Assembly: GCF_046054155.1 (NCBI RefSeq) | Contig: NZ_JBEQCT010000009.1 | Coordinates: 124,001-188,000, forward strand | Direction of reading: 5' to 3' | Source: Celerinatantimonas yamalensis | Lineage (GTDB): Bacteria; Pseudomonadota; Gammaproteobacteria; Enterobacterales; Celerinatantimonadaceae | Length of the DNA stretch: 64,000 nucleotides | Part shown: positions 1 through 8,867 of the stretch, piece after piece | Layout: each line of letters starts with the position of its first letter | Numbering within the stretch: position 1 is the stretch's first letter | Position numbers and translations under genes: made by a program | Notes under the pieces: generated by a model | Told to the model about the DNA's origin: nothing | Seen by the model: the letters and a program-made list of their open reading frames with translations, nothing else | The model's database searches: none

Positions 1-1
1 A

Positions 2-487
2 GGGAATACCTGCTTATATGGTGCAACTGGTGGGCATTTGTTTATTGCAGGCTGCGTGGGCGAGCGCTTTGCAGTGCGTAATTCAGGCACGCATGCGGTC
101 GTTGAAGGCATCGGTGACAATGGTTGCGAATACATGACTGGCGGGATCGTGACGATTTTAGGTAAAACGGGCGTTAACTTTGCAGCTGGGATGACTGGCG
201 GGTTTGCTTATGTGATCGATGAAGACGGTGATATTGAAAAACGGACCAATACAGACATGGTCGAACTACTAGAAATGACCGATCTGGCGATTCATCAGGA
301 ACATCTGCGCGGCATCATCAATCAACATTGGCAAGAAACGAATAGCCCTCGAGCTGAAGCGATCTTAACCGATTTTGATCATTACCTACCGATGTTTAAG
401 CTGGTTAAACCGAAGTCATCTGATGTGAAGTCGCTGCTGGGACATACCAGCCAATCGGCGGCTGAGCTTCGGCTCCATGCGCAGTAA
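2..487 (+). CDS. gltB: Glutamate synthase (NADPH) large subunit, C-terminal end (partial)
   Basis: This is the C-terminal 161 residues of the GOGAT large subunit; the reading frame is open from base 2, so the gene starts upstream of the window. The protein moves glutamine amide nitrogen onto 2-oxoglutarate. Visible is the GXGXG beta-helix domain, with repeated glycine motifs such as GATGG, GCVGERFAVRNSG, EYMTGG and GMTGG, which closes the large subunit. The next gene, gltD, begins 21 bases downstream, so both subunits are made from one message. The C-terminus looks complete. Identification rests on these conserved motifs and on the gltD partner. Confidence 0.95.
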   Translation, partial: GNTCLYGATGGHLFIAGCVGERFAVRNSGTHAVVEGIGDNGCEYMTGGIVTILGKTGVNFAAGMTGGFAYVIDEDGDIEKRTNTDMVELLEMTDLAIHQEHLRGIINQHWQETNSPRAEAILTDFDHYLPMFKLVKPKSSDVKSLLGHTSQSAAELRLHAQ

Positions 488-508
488 CGAACAGGGGATA
501 AACATCAC

Positions 509-1921
509 ATGAGTAAAAATGTTTTTCAGTTTGTTGATGTCGATCGGATTGATCCACCGAAAAAATCAATTTCGGTGCGCCGTCAGCAATTTATTGAGAT
601 CTACGAACCATTTAATGACAATCAAGCGCAGCAACAAGCTGATCGCTGCCTGTCCTGTGGCAACCCCTACTGTGAGTGGAAATGTCCAGTACACAACTAT
701 ATTCCTAACTGGCTTAAATTGGCCAATGAGGGACGCATCCTAGAAGCTGTTGAATTATGCCATGAAACCAACAGCTTACCAGAGGTCTGTGGGCGAGTGT
801 GCCCACAAGATCGCCTATGTGAAGGCTCGTGTACACTGAATAGCGGTTTTGGTGCAGTGACTATCGGCAATGTTGAAAAATACATTACCGACAAAGCCTT
901 TGAAATGGGCTGGACGCCGGATTTGTCGGATGTTGAGCCGAGCGATAAACGGGTTGCAGTGGTTGGCGCCGGTCCTGCTGGATTGGCTTGTGCGGATGTT
1001 CTCGCACGTAGTGGTGTCAAAGCCGTTGTGTATGACCGCCATCCACAAATTGGGGGACTACTCACCTTTGGTATCCCTTCATTTAAATTGGATAAATCGG
1101 TGATGCAGCGTCGCCGCGAGATCTTCGAAGGAATGGGCATCGAGTTTAAACTCGGTGTCGAAGTGGGCGTTGACATTAGCTTTAGCGAGTTAACCGAGAA
1201 TTTCGATGCGGTCTTTATTGGTGTAGGCACTTATCAAAACATTCAAGGTGGATTGCTCAACGAAGACGCTAAAGGCGTCTATGCTGCACTGCCTTTTTTA
1301 ATTGCCAGTACCAATCACTTACTCGGCTATGACTCCGAGCGCTATCCTTATGTGGACCTAAGTGGTAAAACTGTTGTGGTTCTTGGCGGGGGAGATACCG
1401 CTATGGACTGCGTTCGCACCGCTGTACGCCAAGGAGCACGCAAAGTCTATTGTGCTTATCGACGTGATGAACAAAATATGCCGGGCTCTCGGCGTGAAGT
1501 TAAAAATGCCAAAGAGGAAGGTGTTGAGTTTCTCTGGAACTTACAACCAACTAGCGTCGCACTGCGCGACGAACAAGTCTGTGGCGTGGAAGTCGTGCGC
1601 ACCGAATTAGGTGAGCCAGATAGCCACGGCAGACGCCGCCCTCAACCCATTGAAGGCAGTGAATATACCCTCGATTGCGACGCACTTATCATGGCCTTTG
1701 GCTTTAAACCCGATCCGAAACCGTGGATGAGCGAAGCTGGTATTGAACTTGACCAGTGGCAGCGGATCCGCGCGGCCAGTGATGGTCAATTTGCCTATCA
1801 AACCAGCAATGCCAAAATCTTTGCCGGTGGTGATGCGGTGCGAGGCTCTGATTTAGTGGTCACCGCTATCGATGAAGGGCGCAAAGCAGCTGGCGGCATC
1901 CTCGATTATCTTGAGGTTTAA
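509..1921 (+). CDS. gltD: Glutamate synthase (NADPH) small subunit
   Basis: This 470-residue flavoprotein passes electrons from NADPH to the GltB subunit for glutamate synthesis. The N-terminal part (about residues 45-110) carries the cysteine clusters for two [4Fe-4S] centres (CLSCGNPYCEWKCP and CGRVCPQDRLCEGSC). An FAD-binding GAGPAGLACA motif sits near residue 153 and an NADPH-binding GGGDTAMDC motif near residue 293. Length matches the family (about 470). It follows gltB after 21 bases and is followed by a strong terminator, so it is the last gene of the gltBD operon. Confidence 0.96.
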   Translation: MSKNVFQFVDVDRIDPPKKSISVRRQQFIEIYEPFNDNQAQQQADRCLSCGNPYCEWKCPVHNYIPNWLKLANEGRILEAVELCHETNSLPEVCGRVCPQDRLCEGSCTLNSGFGAVTIGNVEKYITDKAFEMGWTPDLSDVEPSDKRVAVVGAGPAGLACADVLARSGVKAVVYDRHPQIGGLLTFGIPSFKLDKSVMQRRREIFEGMGIEFKLGVEVGVDISFSELTENFDAVFIGVGTYQNIQGGLLNEDAKGVYAALPFLIASTNHLLGYDSERYPYVDLSGKTVVVLGGGDTAMDCVRTAVRQGARKVYCAYRRDEQNMPGSRREVKNAKEEGVEFLWNLQPTSVALRDEQVCGVEVVRTELGEPDSHGRRRPQPIEGSEYTLDCDALIMAFGFKPDPKPWMSEAGIELDQWQRIRAASDGQFAYQTSNAKIFAGGDAVRGSDLVVTAIDEGRKAAGGILDYLEV

Positions 1922-1942
1922 GCTAAGCTTAAGCTGAATAAA

Positions 1943-1970
1943 AATCCCTCGCCGTGCGAGGGATTTTTTT
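1943..1970 (+). terminator. Rho-independent terminator of gltBD
   Basis: A perfect 10-bp stem (AATCCCTCGC / GCGAGGGATT) with a 3-base loop is followed directly by a run of T. It lies 22 bases after the gltD stop codon. Confidence 0.93.
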
Positions 1971-2190
1971 ATATGCACAAAGCTATTTCAATTCACATCA
2001 CCATAATCGAACCTTCGTTCGTCATCTTCGCAACCAACGGAATGAGCCCAAACCATCCAAGTAAACTCCAATATCATTGACATTGTGATAAAACATCGGC
2101 TAAACCCACGCGTACGCATTGATACAGCATGGCACAACGGATCTCATCCTGTTAAAATTCGAGTTATATTTACAACCTCAAGAGACCGTT

Positions 2191-2889
2191 ATGACAATTG
2201 CCATCATTGGCGCTATGGAGCAAGAAGTCACTGCTTTACGCGATAAACTTGAAAATCTAGACACCTATACATTTGCAGGCTGTGAATTTTATGCGGGCAA
2301 ACTCAACGGCCATGATGTCGTTCTCACGCGCTCTGGCATTGGTAAAGTCGCTGCCGCCATCGCCACCAGTGTGGTACTGCAACGCTATCAACCCAGCGCG
2401 GTGATCAATACCGGCTCTGCAGGTGGGTTCAACCCAGCGCTGAAAGTAGGTGATGTGGTGATCTCCAGCGAATTAGCCTATCACGATGTAGATGTCACAG
2501 CCTTTGGGTATGCAATCGGTCAATTACCAGCTAACCCTGCCCGCTATCAAGCCGATTCAGCCCTTATTGCAGCCGCTGAGCGCGCCGCCAAAAAGGTTAG
2601 CTCGCATCAGATTGTCAAAGGACTCATCACCAGTGGTGACACCTTTATGTGCCAACCAGAACGGATCCAAACTGCTCGTGAGCATTTCCCTGAGATGGAA
2701 GCGGTTGAAATGGAAGGCGCTGCCATTGCGCAAGTTTGTCACTTAGCGCAAGTGCCTTTTGTGGTGATCCGCGCGCTCTCAGATATTGCCGGACAAGAAT
2801 CACCGCAATCATTTGATGAATTCTTAGTCACAGCAGCAAAACATTCCAGTGCCTTGGTTGAAGTGCTGCTTGATGAACTTACCGCATGA
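2191..2889 (+). CDS. mtnN: 5'-methylthioadenosine/S-adenosylhomocysteine nucleosidase
   Basis: MtnN (Pfs) cleaves adenine from S-adenosylhomocysteine and methylthioadenosine in the cytoplasm; the S-ribosylhomocysteine it makes is the substrate of LuxS for AI-2. The start at 2191 gives 232 residues, the same length as the E. coli enzyme, and opens with the typical MTIAIIGAMEQEV; an AGAGA purine stretch precedes it. A longer reading from 2119 is possible but adds a non-conserved tail. Catalytic residues are visible: Glu in GAMEQE, Glu in EMEGAAIA and Asp in LSDIAG. It overlaps the next gene by 4 bases, implying translational coupling, an arrangement that I recall from vibrios. Confidence 0.95.
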   Translation: MTIAIIGAMEQEVTALRDKLENLDTYTFAGCEFYAGKLNGHDVVLTRSGIGKVAAAIATSVVLQRYQPSAVINTGSAGGFNPALKVGDVVISSELAYHDVDVTAFGYAIGQLPANPARYQADSALIAAAERAAKKVSSHQIVKGLITSGDTFMCQPERIQTAREHFPEMEAVEMEGAAIAQVCHLAQVPFVVIRALSDIAGQESPQSFDEFLVTAAKHSSALVEVLLDELTA

Positions 2890-3842
2890 ATGAGCAATGG
2901 TTGAGTGTGGTGGTGGTGCTGTTGCCATTATTTGCCATCAGCGCAGAATGGTTAATTGGACTTCCCGGATACTGGCACCCACTCTACTATTTTCGACTTA
3001 TCGCTGAGCTCATCGCTCAGCGTGTCAACCGCCCTGAAAATGGGGTATCGCAACAGCGATTAGCCGGTCACTTATCCCTTTTGTTAATGGTCAGCTTACC
3101 TGTAATTACCTATTGGGGGCTATCTGTACTGGCTGATATGCCATTGTTGCTCAATGGGGTTTTGCTGTTTTTTTTGCTATGCTGGCGACCCGTTATGCGC
3201 GATCTCAAGCAAACTGTCGCAAAATTGGCCGACCAGCAAGAACCACTTGCCCGTATACAACTATCCGCTTGGGTGCTACGCGATACCCATCAATTGCAAC
3301 AAGCGCAAATCACCGCTGCAGCGAGTGAATCATTGATATTAAACCTTGCCCACAGTTGGTTTGGTGTATTATTTTGGTATGCTTTAGGGGGTGTTTACGG
3401 CGCTTTAGTCTATCGTTTAATTGATATTTTACATCAGTGTTGGAATCGTAAGAAGCCAACATTTGGCCATTTTGGCCAACCCGTAGATATCATCCACCAA
3501 TGGCTTTGTTGGTTACCTGACCAGCTCATTTCACTGCTCATGTGTTGTTTTGGGGCCATGGGTAAAAACTGGCAACAGCGCCGACTAGGATTTCGCTGGA
3601 AACGCACCAGCAGCGGCCAACTCGTGGGGATCTGTGCCTGCTGGCTCAATGCAGAGTTAGGTGGACAACGCTTTTATCAGGGTAAAGCTTGCTCATCGGC
3701 CCTGTTTGGCCCTATAAATCATCCGCCATTAGCACGTGATTTTAGTCTTCTCTGTCAACGCTGCTATTTTGTCGCCTGCTGTTTTCTATTATGGGTTGTC
3801 TATCCAATATTACTATGTCGCTATCTCGTTTTCGGTTTTTAA
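2886..3842 (+). CDS. CbiB/CobD-like cobalamin-biosynthesis family membrane protein
   Basis: A 318-residue integral membrane protein resembling the CbiB/CobD family, which in complete B12 pathways attaches aminopropanol to cobyric acid. The start ATG lies within the mtnN stop (ATGA). Several hydrophobic segments are visible (about residues 6-25, 62-80, 85-105, 160-185, 205-225 and 295-315). The family pattern near the C-terminus, with N-AELGG and FGP shortly after, is present. Since btuF follows, the protein probably belongs to a B12 salvage and uptake group rather than de novo synthesis; its exact reaction is inferred. Many Vibrio genomes carry such a gene between mtnN and btuF. Confidence 0.8.
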   Translation: MNEQWLSVVVVLLPLFAISAEWLIGLPGYWHPLYYFRLIAELIAQRVNRPENGVSQQRLAGHLSLLLMVSLPVITYWGLSVLADMPLLLNGVLLFFLLCWRPVMRDLKQTVAKLADQQEPLARIQLSAWVLRDTHQLQQAQITAAASESLILNLAHSWFGVLFWYALGGVYGALVYRLIDILHQCWNRKKPTFGHFGQPVDIIHQWLCWLPDQLISLLMCCFGAMGKNWQQRRLGFRWKRTSSGQLVGICACWLNAELGGQRFYQGKACSSALFGPINHPPLARDFSLLCQRCYFVACCFLLWVVYPILLCRYLVFGF

Positions 3843-4675
3843 TCGCAGCATGCATATGGTTAATGCTATGCCTTAACAGAACCGCTTATGGTGCATCGCA
3901 GCGACTCATTGCGCTAGCGCCCAATTTAACCGAAGCCGTTTATGCGCTTGGCGCAGGATCTCAATTAGTCGGTGTCATTGCCCATAGCGATTATCCGCCA
4001 CAAGCCCAAACCAAAGCGGTCGTCGGCGATTATCAACATCTTGATATTGAGCGGATCATTGCCTTGCGTCCCTCTCTTGTTCTGAGCTGGTCGGCGGGAA
4101 ATCCAAATGCAGGGCTCAATGCTTTAAAGCAGTTTGCGATCCCCATGGCCGATTTTTCACCCAAGCACCTGCGCCAACTCCCCGAGTTTTTCCAACGGCT
4201 AGGCGATGCTATTCATCGCCCTAAACAAGGACAAAAACTCGCAAAACAATTGCACCAAGAGCTGACACGACTACGGGCTCAGTATCAACATCAGCCGCAC
4301 GTTCGAGTGTTTTACCAAATTTGGCACCAACCGCTAATCACCGTCTCGGATCACAGTTGGATCAACGATGCCATTGCGCTGTGTGGTGGAGTGAATATCT
4401 TTGCGGATAGTCCGCTAGCCTATCCGCAAGTCAATCTTGAACAGGTATTAAGTCGCGCCCCACAAGCCATCATATTATCAAATCGTGACCAACAAGGTCG
4501 GCAGCTGTGGCAACATTGGCAATCAGCAACGCTTCATCCGACACTTCTAAGTATTAATCCCGATTGGCTCAGCCGCTTTGGCCCGAGACTCATCAAAGGC
4601 GTTCAACAGCTTTGCGAGTCGATAGATTCGGTGCGTAATAAGCAAAAAAAGACCCCGCTGAGACCAGCGGGGTGA
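3815..4675 (+). CDS. btuF: Vitamin B12 periplasmic binding protein BtuF
   Basis: BtuF captures cobalamin in the periplasm for the BtuCD ABC importer. The ATG at 3815 gives a 286-residue protein with a clear signal peptide (two Arg, a long hydrophobic core, cleavage near AYGA-SQ). An ATG at 3791 in the same frame is possible but lengthens the N-terminus without a ribosome site. The start overlaps the upstream CbiB-like gene by 28 bases. The mature part shows the type III periplasmic-binding fold opening LIALAPNLTEAVYALGAG and the VVGDYQHLDIERIIALRP strand. The last ten codons are formed by a terminator hairpin that serves the opposite strand, so this tail (RPAG end) is not conserved family sequence. 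Confidence 0.9.
   Translation: MSLSRFRFLIAACIWLMLCLNRTAYGASQRLIALAPNLTEAVYALGAGSQLVGVIAHSDYPPQAQTKAVVGDYQHLDIERIIALRPSLVLSWSAGNPNAGLNALKQFAIPMADFSPKHLRQLPEFFQRLGDAIHRPKQGQKLAKQLHQELTRLRAQYQHQPHVRVFYQIWHQPLITVSDHSWINDAIALCGGVNIFADSPLAYPQVNLEQVLSRAPQAIILSNRDQQGRQLWQHWQSATLHPTLLSINPDWLSRFGPRLIKGVQQLCESIDSVRNKQKKTPLRPAG
4644..4673 (-). terminator. Intrinsic terminator on the minus strand
   Basis: A 9-bp perfect GC-rich stem (ACCCCGCTG / CAGCGGGGT) with a 4-base loop is followed, reading on the minus strand, by seven T. In the plus direction there is no T run. It therefore ends a minus-strand transcript that starts in the btuF-erpA gap, and it lies inside the last codons of btuF. Confidence 0.8.
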
Positions 4676-4800
4676 GAGCAAAAGGAGAAGCGAGAACACT
4701 TCTTGGTAGAACCATGTCATTTCAAGATACATCTGCTCGACGTATTCCGAAACGGTGGAAAGCATTCCACAGTTTAACTAATGAAAATAACGTACCAAAA
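4644..4800 (-). ncRNA. Candidate small RNA antisense to the btuF 3' end
   Basis: No closed coding frame ends before the strong minus-strand terminator at 4644-4673, yet the terminator needs a transcript. A TTGACT element with a TAAACA-like -10 around 4805-4835 could start an RNA of about 150 bases. It contains a pyrimidine-rich stretch (TTCTCGCTTCTCC, then CTCTC) just before the hairpin, the kind of anti-Shine-Dalgarno segment that many Hfq-dependent RNAs use. I do not recognise it as Spot 42, RyhB, GcvB, ArcZ or a Qrr RNA. Start site and function are inference. Confidence 0.45.
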
Positions 4801-5076
4801 ATAAGCATGTTTAGAAAAAAACATACTATTTAGTCAAAATAACTATTAAATTTAAATTAATTAGTCAGATTAATTTATTTTTATCTATTTTGGATAGATA
4901 TACAGTCTGAAAAACTGTGGCAATGATGCGAGACAAACAATACTATGCGCTCAAAAGCAGCATCAATGAGGAGGCCAATGTGACGTAATTGATCCCCGAA
5001 GCAAATCATTTGCACTAAAATGGCACAGCACCGACGAACTATCGGTGGGGTGCTGTTGATCAATTTCAGATGAGAT

Positions 5077-5421
5077 CTAGATGGAGAATGAAGAGCCACA
5101 TCCACACGTCGTTTTGGCGTTAGGGTTGTTGACTAAAAAGCGTGAACCTTCTAGTCCTTCGGTATAATCCACTGTTCCGCCGACTAAGAATTGCAAGCTC
5201 ATCGAATCAACCAGCATTGAGACACCATCTTTGTCAATTTGGGTATCTCCTTCATTGATACTTTCATCGAACGTAAAACCATAGGAGAACCCCGAGCATC
5301 CTCCTCCAGTGACATATACACGGAGTTTTAAATTCGGATTTTCTTCTTCTGTAATCAATGTTTTTACTTTTGCCGCTGCAGCTTCAGAAAACTGGATCGG
5401 CACGACCATGGAATCAGACAC
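5077..5421 (-). CDS. erpA: Iron-sulfur cluster carrier/insertion protein ErpA
   Basis: ErpA is an A-type carrier that delivers Fe-S clusters to apoproteins, including isoprenoid enzymes IspG/IspH. It has 114 residues, the same length as E. coli ErpA, and nearly identical core blocks: NPNLKLRVYVTGGGCSGF, VDYTEGLEGSRF and NPNAKTTCGCGSSFSI. The three cluster-binding cysteines (one in GGGCSG, two in CGCG) are present. It is transcribed alone, away from hemL. A recognisable IscR-type element overlaps its promoter, matching the known repression of E. coli erpA by holo-IscR. Confidence 0.96.
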   Translation of the reverse strand: MSDSMVVPIQFSEAAAAKVKTLITEEENPNLKLRVYVTGGGCSGFSYGFTFDESINEGDTQIDKDGVSMLVDSMSLQFLVGGTVDYTEGLEGSRFLVNNPNAKTTCGCGSSFSI

Positions 5422-5452
5422 GTTAACTACCTCAAACTGTTTATATGACCAA

Positions 5453-5486
5453 ATTATCTAATACCTGACTAATTAGTTCAAGTATT
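5453..5486 (-). promoter_or_regulatory. erpA promoter with type 1 IscR-binding site
   Basis: On the minus strand, TTGAAC (5481-5476) and GATAAT (5458-5453) are separated by exactly 17 bases, a good sigma70 promoter 32 bases upstream of the erpA start. The 25 bases 5461-5485 match the type 1 IscR consensus as I know it at 22 positions (ATACCTGACT at one end, TTCAAGTAT at the other) and overlap the -35 and spacer. Binding of [2Fe-2S]-IscR here would block RNA polymerase. Confidence 0.75.
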
Positions 5487-5640
5487 AGCCGCAGTTCAAT
5501 TACTTCTAGGTGCATTTAGCCAAGCGTTAAATTTTGCTATGATGACATTTCTATTCTTAGCTCACCTCAACGACAATTCAAACAAGCACGGTAGTGCAAC
5601 TGTATCGATGAGGTTTATTCACGTAGATCAAGGATCTTTC

Positions 5641-6921
5641 ATGTCGCGTTCTTCAGAATTGTTCCAGCAAGCGCAGGCGTTGATACCCGGTGGAGTCAAC
5701 TCCCCTGTCAGAGCATTTAAAAGTGTCGGTGGCTCGCCGTTATTTATCGAACGCGCCGATGGCGCCTATATCTATGACGTCGATGGTCGCGCATATATTG
5801 ATTATGTTGGCTCATGGGGCCCGATGATCATGGGCCATAACCACCCCGCGATTCGTCAAGCTGTTATTGAGGCCGTCAGCCATGGCTTGAGTTTTGGCGC
5901 GCCCACAGCCATTGAAACCATCGTAGCAGAGCAGATCCATAAGCTAATGCCATCGATGCAAAAAATCAGGATGGTGAACTCAGGCACTGAGGCAACCATG
6001 AGCGCAATTCGTTTGGCACGCGGGTTTACTGGTCGGGATAAATTTATCAAATTTGAAGGGTGTTATCATGGTCATGCTGACACTTTATTGGTCAAAGCAG
6101 GTTCCGGCGCACTAACGCTTGGTGAACCCGATTCTGCCGGCGTACCCGCTGACTTTGCCCGCCATACCTTAACGGCCACGTATAACGACCTAAATTCGGT
6201 GGCAGCTTTATTTGCGCAGCATCCCGGACAAATTGCCGCCATTATTGTTGAACCTGTTGCTGGGAATATGAACTGTATTCCGCCGCAACCGGGCTTTTTA
6301 CAAGGCCTGCGCGAGCTGTGTGATCAACACCAGAGCTTACTTATTATTGATGAAGTTATGACCGGCTTTCGAGTCGCGCGTGGCGGCGCGCAAGCCTACT
6401 ATAACGTCACCCCTGATCTAACTACGCTTGGCAAAATTATTGGTGGCGGAATGCCAGTAGGCGCCTTTGGTGGACGAGCCGATGTGATGGACTATCTCGC
6501 CCCAAATGGGCCTGTTTATCAAGCAGGAACACTCTCTGGCAACCCCGTTGCGATGGCCGCTGGGCTTGCCTCTTTGCGGTTAATAAGCGATGAAAATATC
6601 CATAAACAATTAGCTCAAACAAGTGCTCAGTTAGCTCAAGGCTTAAGAGACAAAGCCGCTAAGCACAGCATCTCGCTGGTCGTCAATCAAGTTGGTGCAA
6701 TGATGGGATATTTCTTCACCGAACGCTCAGAGGTCACCTGTTTTGCCGATGCATGTAGCAATGATAGTCAGCGCTTTAACCAATTTTTCCATTTGATGTT
6801 AGAGCAAGGCATCTATCTGGCACCCTCACCTTTTGAAGCCATGTTTGTTTCAACGGCCCACCAGCAAGGTGAGATCGAGGCTACATTAGAAGCCGTTGAT
6901 CGCGCCTTTGCACAGCTATAA
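5641..6921 (+). CDS. hemL: Glutamate-1-semialdehyde 2,1-aminomutase
   Basis: HemL converts glutamate-1-semialdehyde to 5-aminolevulinate, the first committed tetrapyrrole precursor, using pyridoxamine/PLP. The ATG at 5641 follows an AAGGA ribosome site and gives 426 residues, the E. coli length; an upstream in-frame start at 5539 adds a non-conserved stretch. The PLP lysine lies in TTLGKIIGGGMPVGAFGG, and the class-III aminotransferase Asp lies in LLIIDEVMTGFRV. It is divergent from erpA. Its product feeds siroheme (see the SUMT gene at 45385) and haem. Confidence 0.96.
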   Translation: MSRSSELFQQAQALIPGGVNSPVRAFKSVGGSPLFIERADGAYIYDVDGRAYIDYVGSWGPMIMGHNHPAIRQAVIEAVSHGLSFGAPTAIETIVAEQIHKLMPSMQKIRMVNSGTEATMSAIRLARGFTGRDKFIKFEGCYHGHADTLLVKAGSGALTLGEPDSAGVPADFARHTLTATYNDLNSVAALFAQHPGQIAAIIVEPVAGNMNCIPPQPGFLQGLRELCDQHQSLLIIDEVMTGFRVARGGAQAYYNVTPDLTTLGKIIGGGMPVGAFGGRADVMDYLAPNGPVYQAGTLSGNPVAMAAGLASLRLISDENIHKQLAQTSAQLAQGLRDKAAKHSISLVVNQVGAMMGYFFTERSEVTCFADACSNDSQRFNQFFHLMLEQGIYLAPSPFEAMFVSTAHQQGEIEATLEAVDRAFAQL

Positions 6922-6942
6922 ACAACCCACTCTCGTCATGAC

Positions 6943-6970
6943 AAGCCGCCTTTATTTTGGCGGCTTTCTA
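6943..6970. terminator. Bidirectional terminator between hemL and the chemoreceptor gene
   Basis: AAGCCGCC and GGCGGCTT pair with an 8-base AT-rich loop between two convergent genes. T-rich tracts follow on both strands only partly, so strength is moderate. Confidence 0.75.
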
Positions 6971-6974
6971 ATCA

Positions 6975-8867
6975 TTAATTCAATTTAAATCGATCCGTCA
7001 TCTTTTTCATCGAAACGCTTAACTGATTCAAACCGACAATCGCTTGTTTCGACTCAGCTAAGGCATCTGTGGTCTCATCAGCTAAATCACGTACCGATAT
7101 GACCCGCTGATTAATCTCCTCGGATACATTGCTCTGCTCTTCTGCAGCGGTAGCAATCTGCAGTGACATATCTTGCAAATGCGCCATCGATTGGCTAATT
7201 TCACTGAAGATAATCTGCACGCCTTGCGCTTTTTCAGCATTATCAGTCGATAGATCGCGGCTAGTCACAATCATACTCAGCGAGCGATCAGCCCGCCCCT
7301 GCAAGCTATTAATTATATCATCAATTTCTTTAGCGGATTGCTGGGTACGACTCGCTAAGTTACGCACCTCATCGGCGACCACTGCAAAACCGCGACCCGC
7401 CTCACCGGCGCGCGCCGCTTCAATGGCAGCATTCAGTGCCAATAGATTGGTCTGGTCTGCGACATCCTTAATAACCTTTAAGATGGTGCCAACACGATCA
7501 GAATCTTGTTTCAGTTCTTCCATCGCGTCAGTCGTCTCACTTAAATCTTTCGCCAATCGTTGAATCAGTGCAACTGCGCCAACAACCATCTCATTGCCCA
7601 AGCCAACCTTATGTTCAGTCTCAGTCACAGTTTGGGCGGTGGATTCGGCGTGGTTAGCCACTTCATGCACTGTCGCGGCCATCTCATTAATTGCCGTGGC
7701 GACCTGATCCGTCTCTTGATGCTGATGTGTCATTTTTTCAGTATTGCGTTCTGCAGTATTCGAGAGCTGTTCGACGGAACTCGTTAAGTCTTCAACACCG
7801 GCAATAATGTCACCAATCATATGCCGTAAGTTATGACTTAATTTGGCAAACAGATTCAGCAATTGACCAAGTTCATCCTTACGTGTCACCGAGTCAACCT
7901 TAAGCAAATGTCCTGCCGCGAAAGAATTTGCTAAGGCAACCACTTTTGTCATTGGTTTAACCGTCAAGTGGCGGATCATCCAACCAAAGAAAGTCCCCAA
8001 TACAATGGCTATAAGCGAGACAATAAGCATCAAGGCCGATATATGACTAGAAGTTACCTGTTGCTCTTGGCGTTTTTTATCAAGCTGTGCGAAAAGCGTT
8101 TTATCCATCTTGGTCGCTATTTGCTTAAAGCTCTGCTGATGCGTCAGCGCCTTCTGCATCAGCTGCGCATATTGCTCTGCTGATTGTAAATAAGCGGCCA
8201 TAAGCGAATGCAGTTGCTCAAGCTGAGTACTCACGATGCTATTGGAAGCCTTAAGGCTGGAGATGTTCGCTTGGATCTGCGCAATTTGGCTCTGTGCCAT
8301 AGCAATAGACAAGGGTTGATTCGCCACACCTTCAGAGCGAAGTTTGGCATCCATTAATGCAAAAATGCGTTCAGTTTTATTGACATCCAACACACTTTTC
8401 AGATCATTAACACTGGCGAACTCTTGCATCAGTTCAGGAAATATCGCCACAATTTGCTCAAGATTTTGATTAAGATTTTTATGAACGGCATCTGCTTTGT
8501 TAATTTGCTCATGAAGCCCTTGAAAGGCCGTTTGATAATTCTCTACTTGTTGAAAAATATTCTGATAACCGTTTTTTCCCAATAAAGCCCGATTGGAGCC
8601 AAGCATCGCTTTATAATTTTTTAATTTAGTCAGAACAATCTCTGCTTCACTTTCCTTATGGGAATTAAAGAAATTCTGACGAGACTCCCTCAAATCAGGG
8701 ATCTGATTACCAATTTTATCAAACGTTTGCAGGCTGTGGGACTGCTCAACTAATAACGTTACCCCGTACAACCCCGTTCCCGATACAATGATCGTCAGCA
8801 TGAGAACCATACCAAATCCCAAAGCAAGCTTACTTCCCATTGAGATATTTTCAAAGAATCGCTGCAT
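6975..8867 (-). CDS. Methyl-accepting chemotaxis protein
   Basis: This 630-residue transmembrane chemoreceptor signals to CheA/CheW. The start at 8867 is preceded by AAGGAGTT at a good distance; the in-frame ATG at 8909 lacks one. Order: short cytoplasmic N-terminus, TM1 (about 13-37), an all-helical periplasmic sensor of about 240 residues, TM2 (about 280-305), HAMP, then a methyl-accepting coiled coil with the conserved hairpin tip (NLLALNAAIEAARAGEAGRG and FAVVADEVRNLASRTQ). The long helical sensor resembles helical bimodular (HBM) domains, which bind small organic ligands, but the ligand cannot be read from the sequence. There is no C-terminal CheR-tethering pentapeptide. No chemotaxis genes are adjacent. 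Confidence 0.9.
   Translation of the reverse strand: MQRFFENISMGSKLALGFGMVLMLTIIVSGTGLYGVTLLVEQSHSLQTFDKIGNQIPDLRESRQNFFNSHKESEAEIVLTKLKNYKAMLGSNRALLGKNGYQNIFQQVENYQTAFQGLHEQINKADAVHKNLNQNLEQIVAIFPELMQEFASVNDLKSVLDVNKTERIFALMDAKLRSEGVANQPLSIAMAQSQIAQIQANISSLKASNSIVSTQLEQLHSLMAAYLQSAEQYAQLMQKALTHQQSFKQIATKMDKTLFAQLDKKRQEQQVTSSHISALMLIVSLIAIVLGTFFGWMIRHLTVKPMTKVVALANSFAAGHLLKVDSVTRKDELGQLLNLFAKLSHNLRHMIGDIIAGVEDLTSSVEQLSNTAERNTEKMTHQHQETDQVATAINEMAATVHEVANHAESTAQTVTETEHKVGLGNEMVVGAVALIQRLAKDLSETTDAMEELKQDSDRVGTILKVIKDVADQTNLLALNAAIEAARAGEAGRGFAVVADEVRNLASRTQQSAKEIDDIINSLQGRADRSLSMIVTSRDLSTDNAEKAQGVQIIFSEISQSMAHLQDMSLQIATAAEEQSNVSEEINQRVISVRDLADETTDALAESKQAIVGLNQLSVSMKKMTDRFKLN

Noticed and set aside
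2119..2190. Upstream extension of mtnN
   Set aside because: The ATG at 2191 gives the family's exact length; the extra 24 residues are not conserved and no ribosome site precedes 2119.
4547..4765. 72-codon minus-strand frame across the btuF end
   Set aside because: It runs through a strong intrinsic terminator and is antisense to conserved btuF codons; the transcript is better explained as a small RNA.
4990..5056. Inverted repeat (ACAGCACCGA / TCGGTGGGGTGCTGT) downstream of erpA
   Set aside because: The pairing is imperfect and no T run follows on the minus strand, so I do not call it a terminator.
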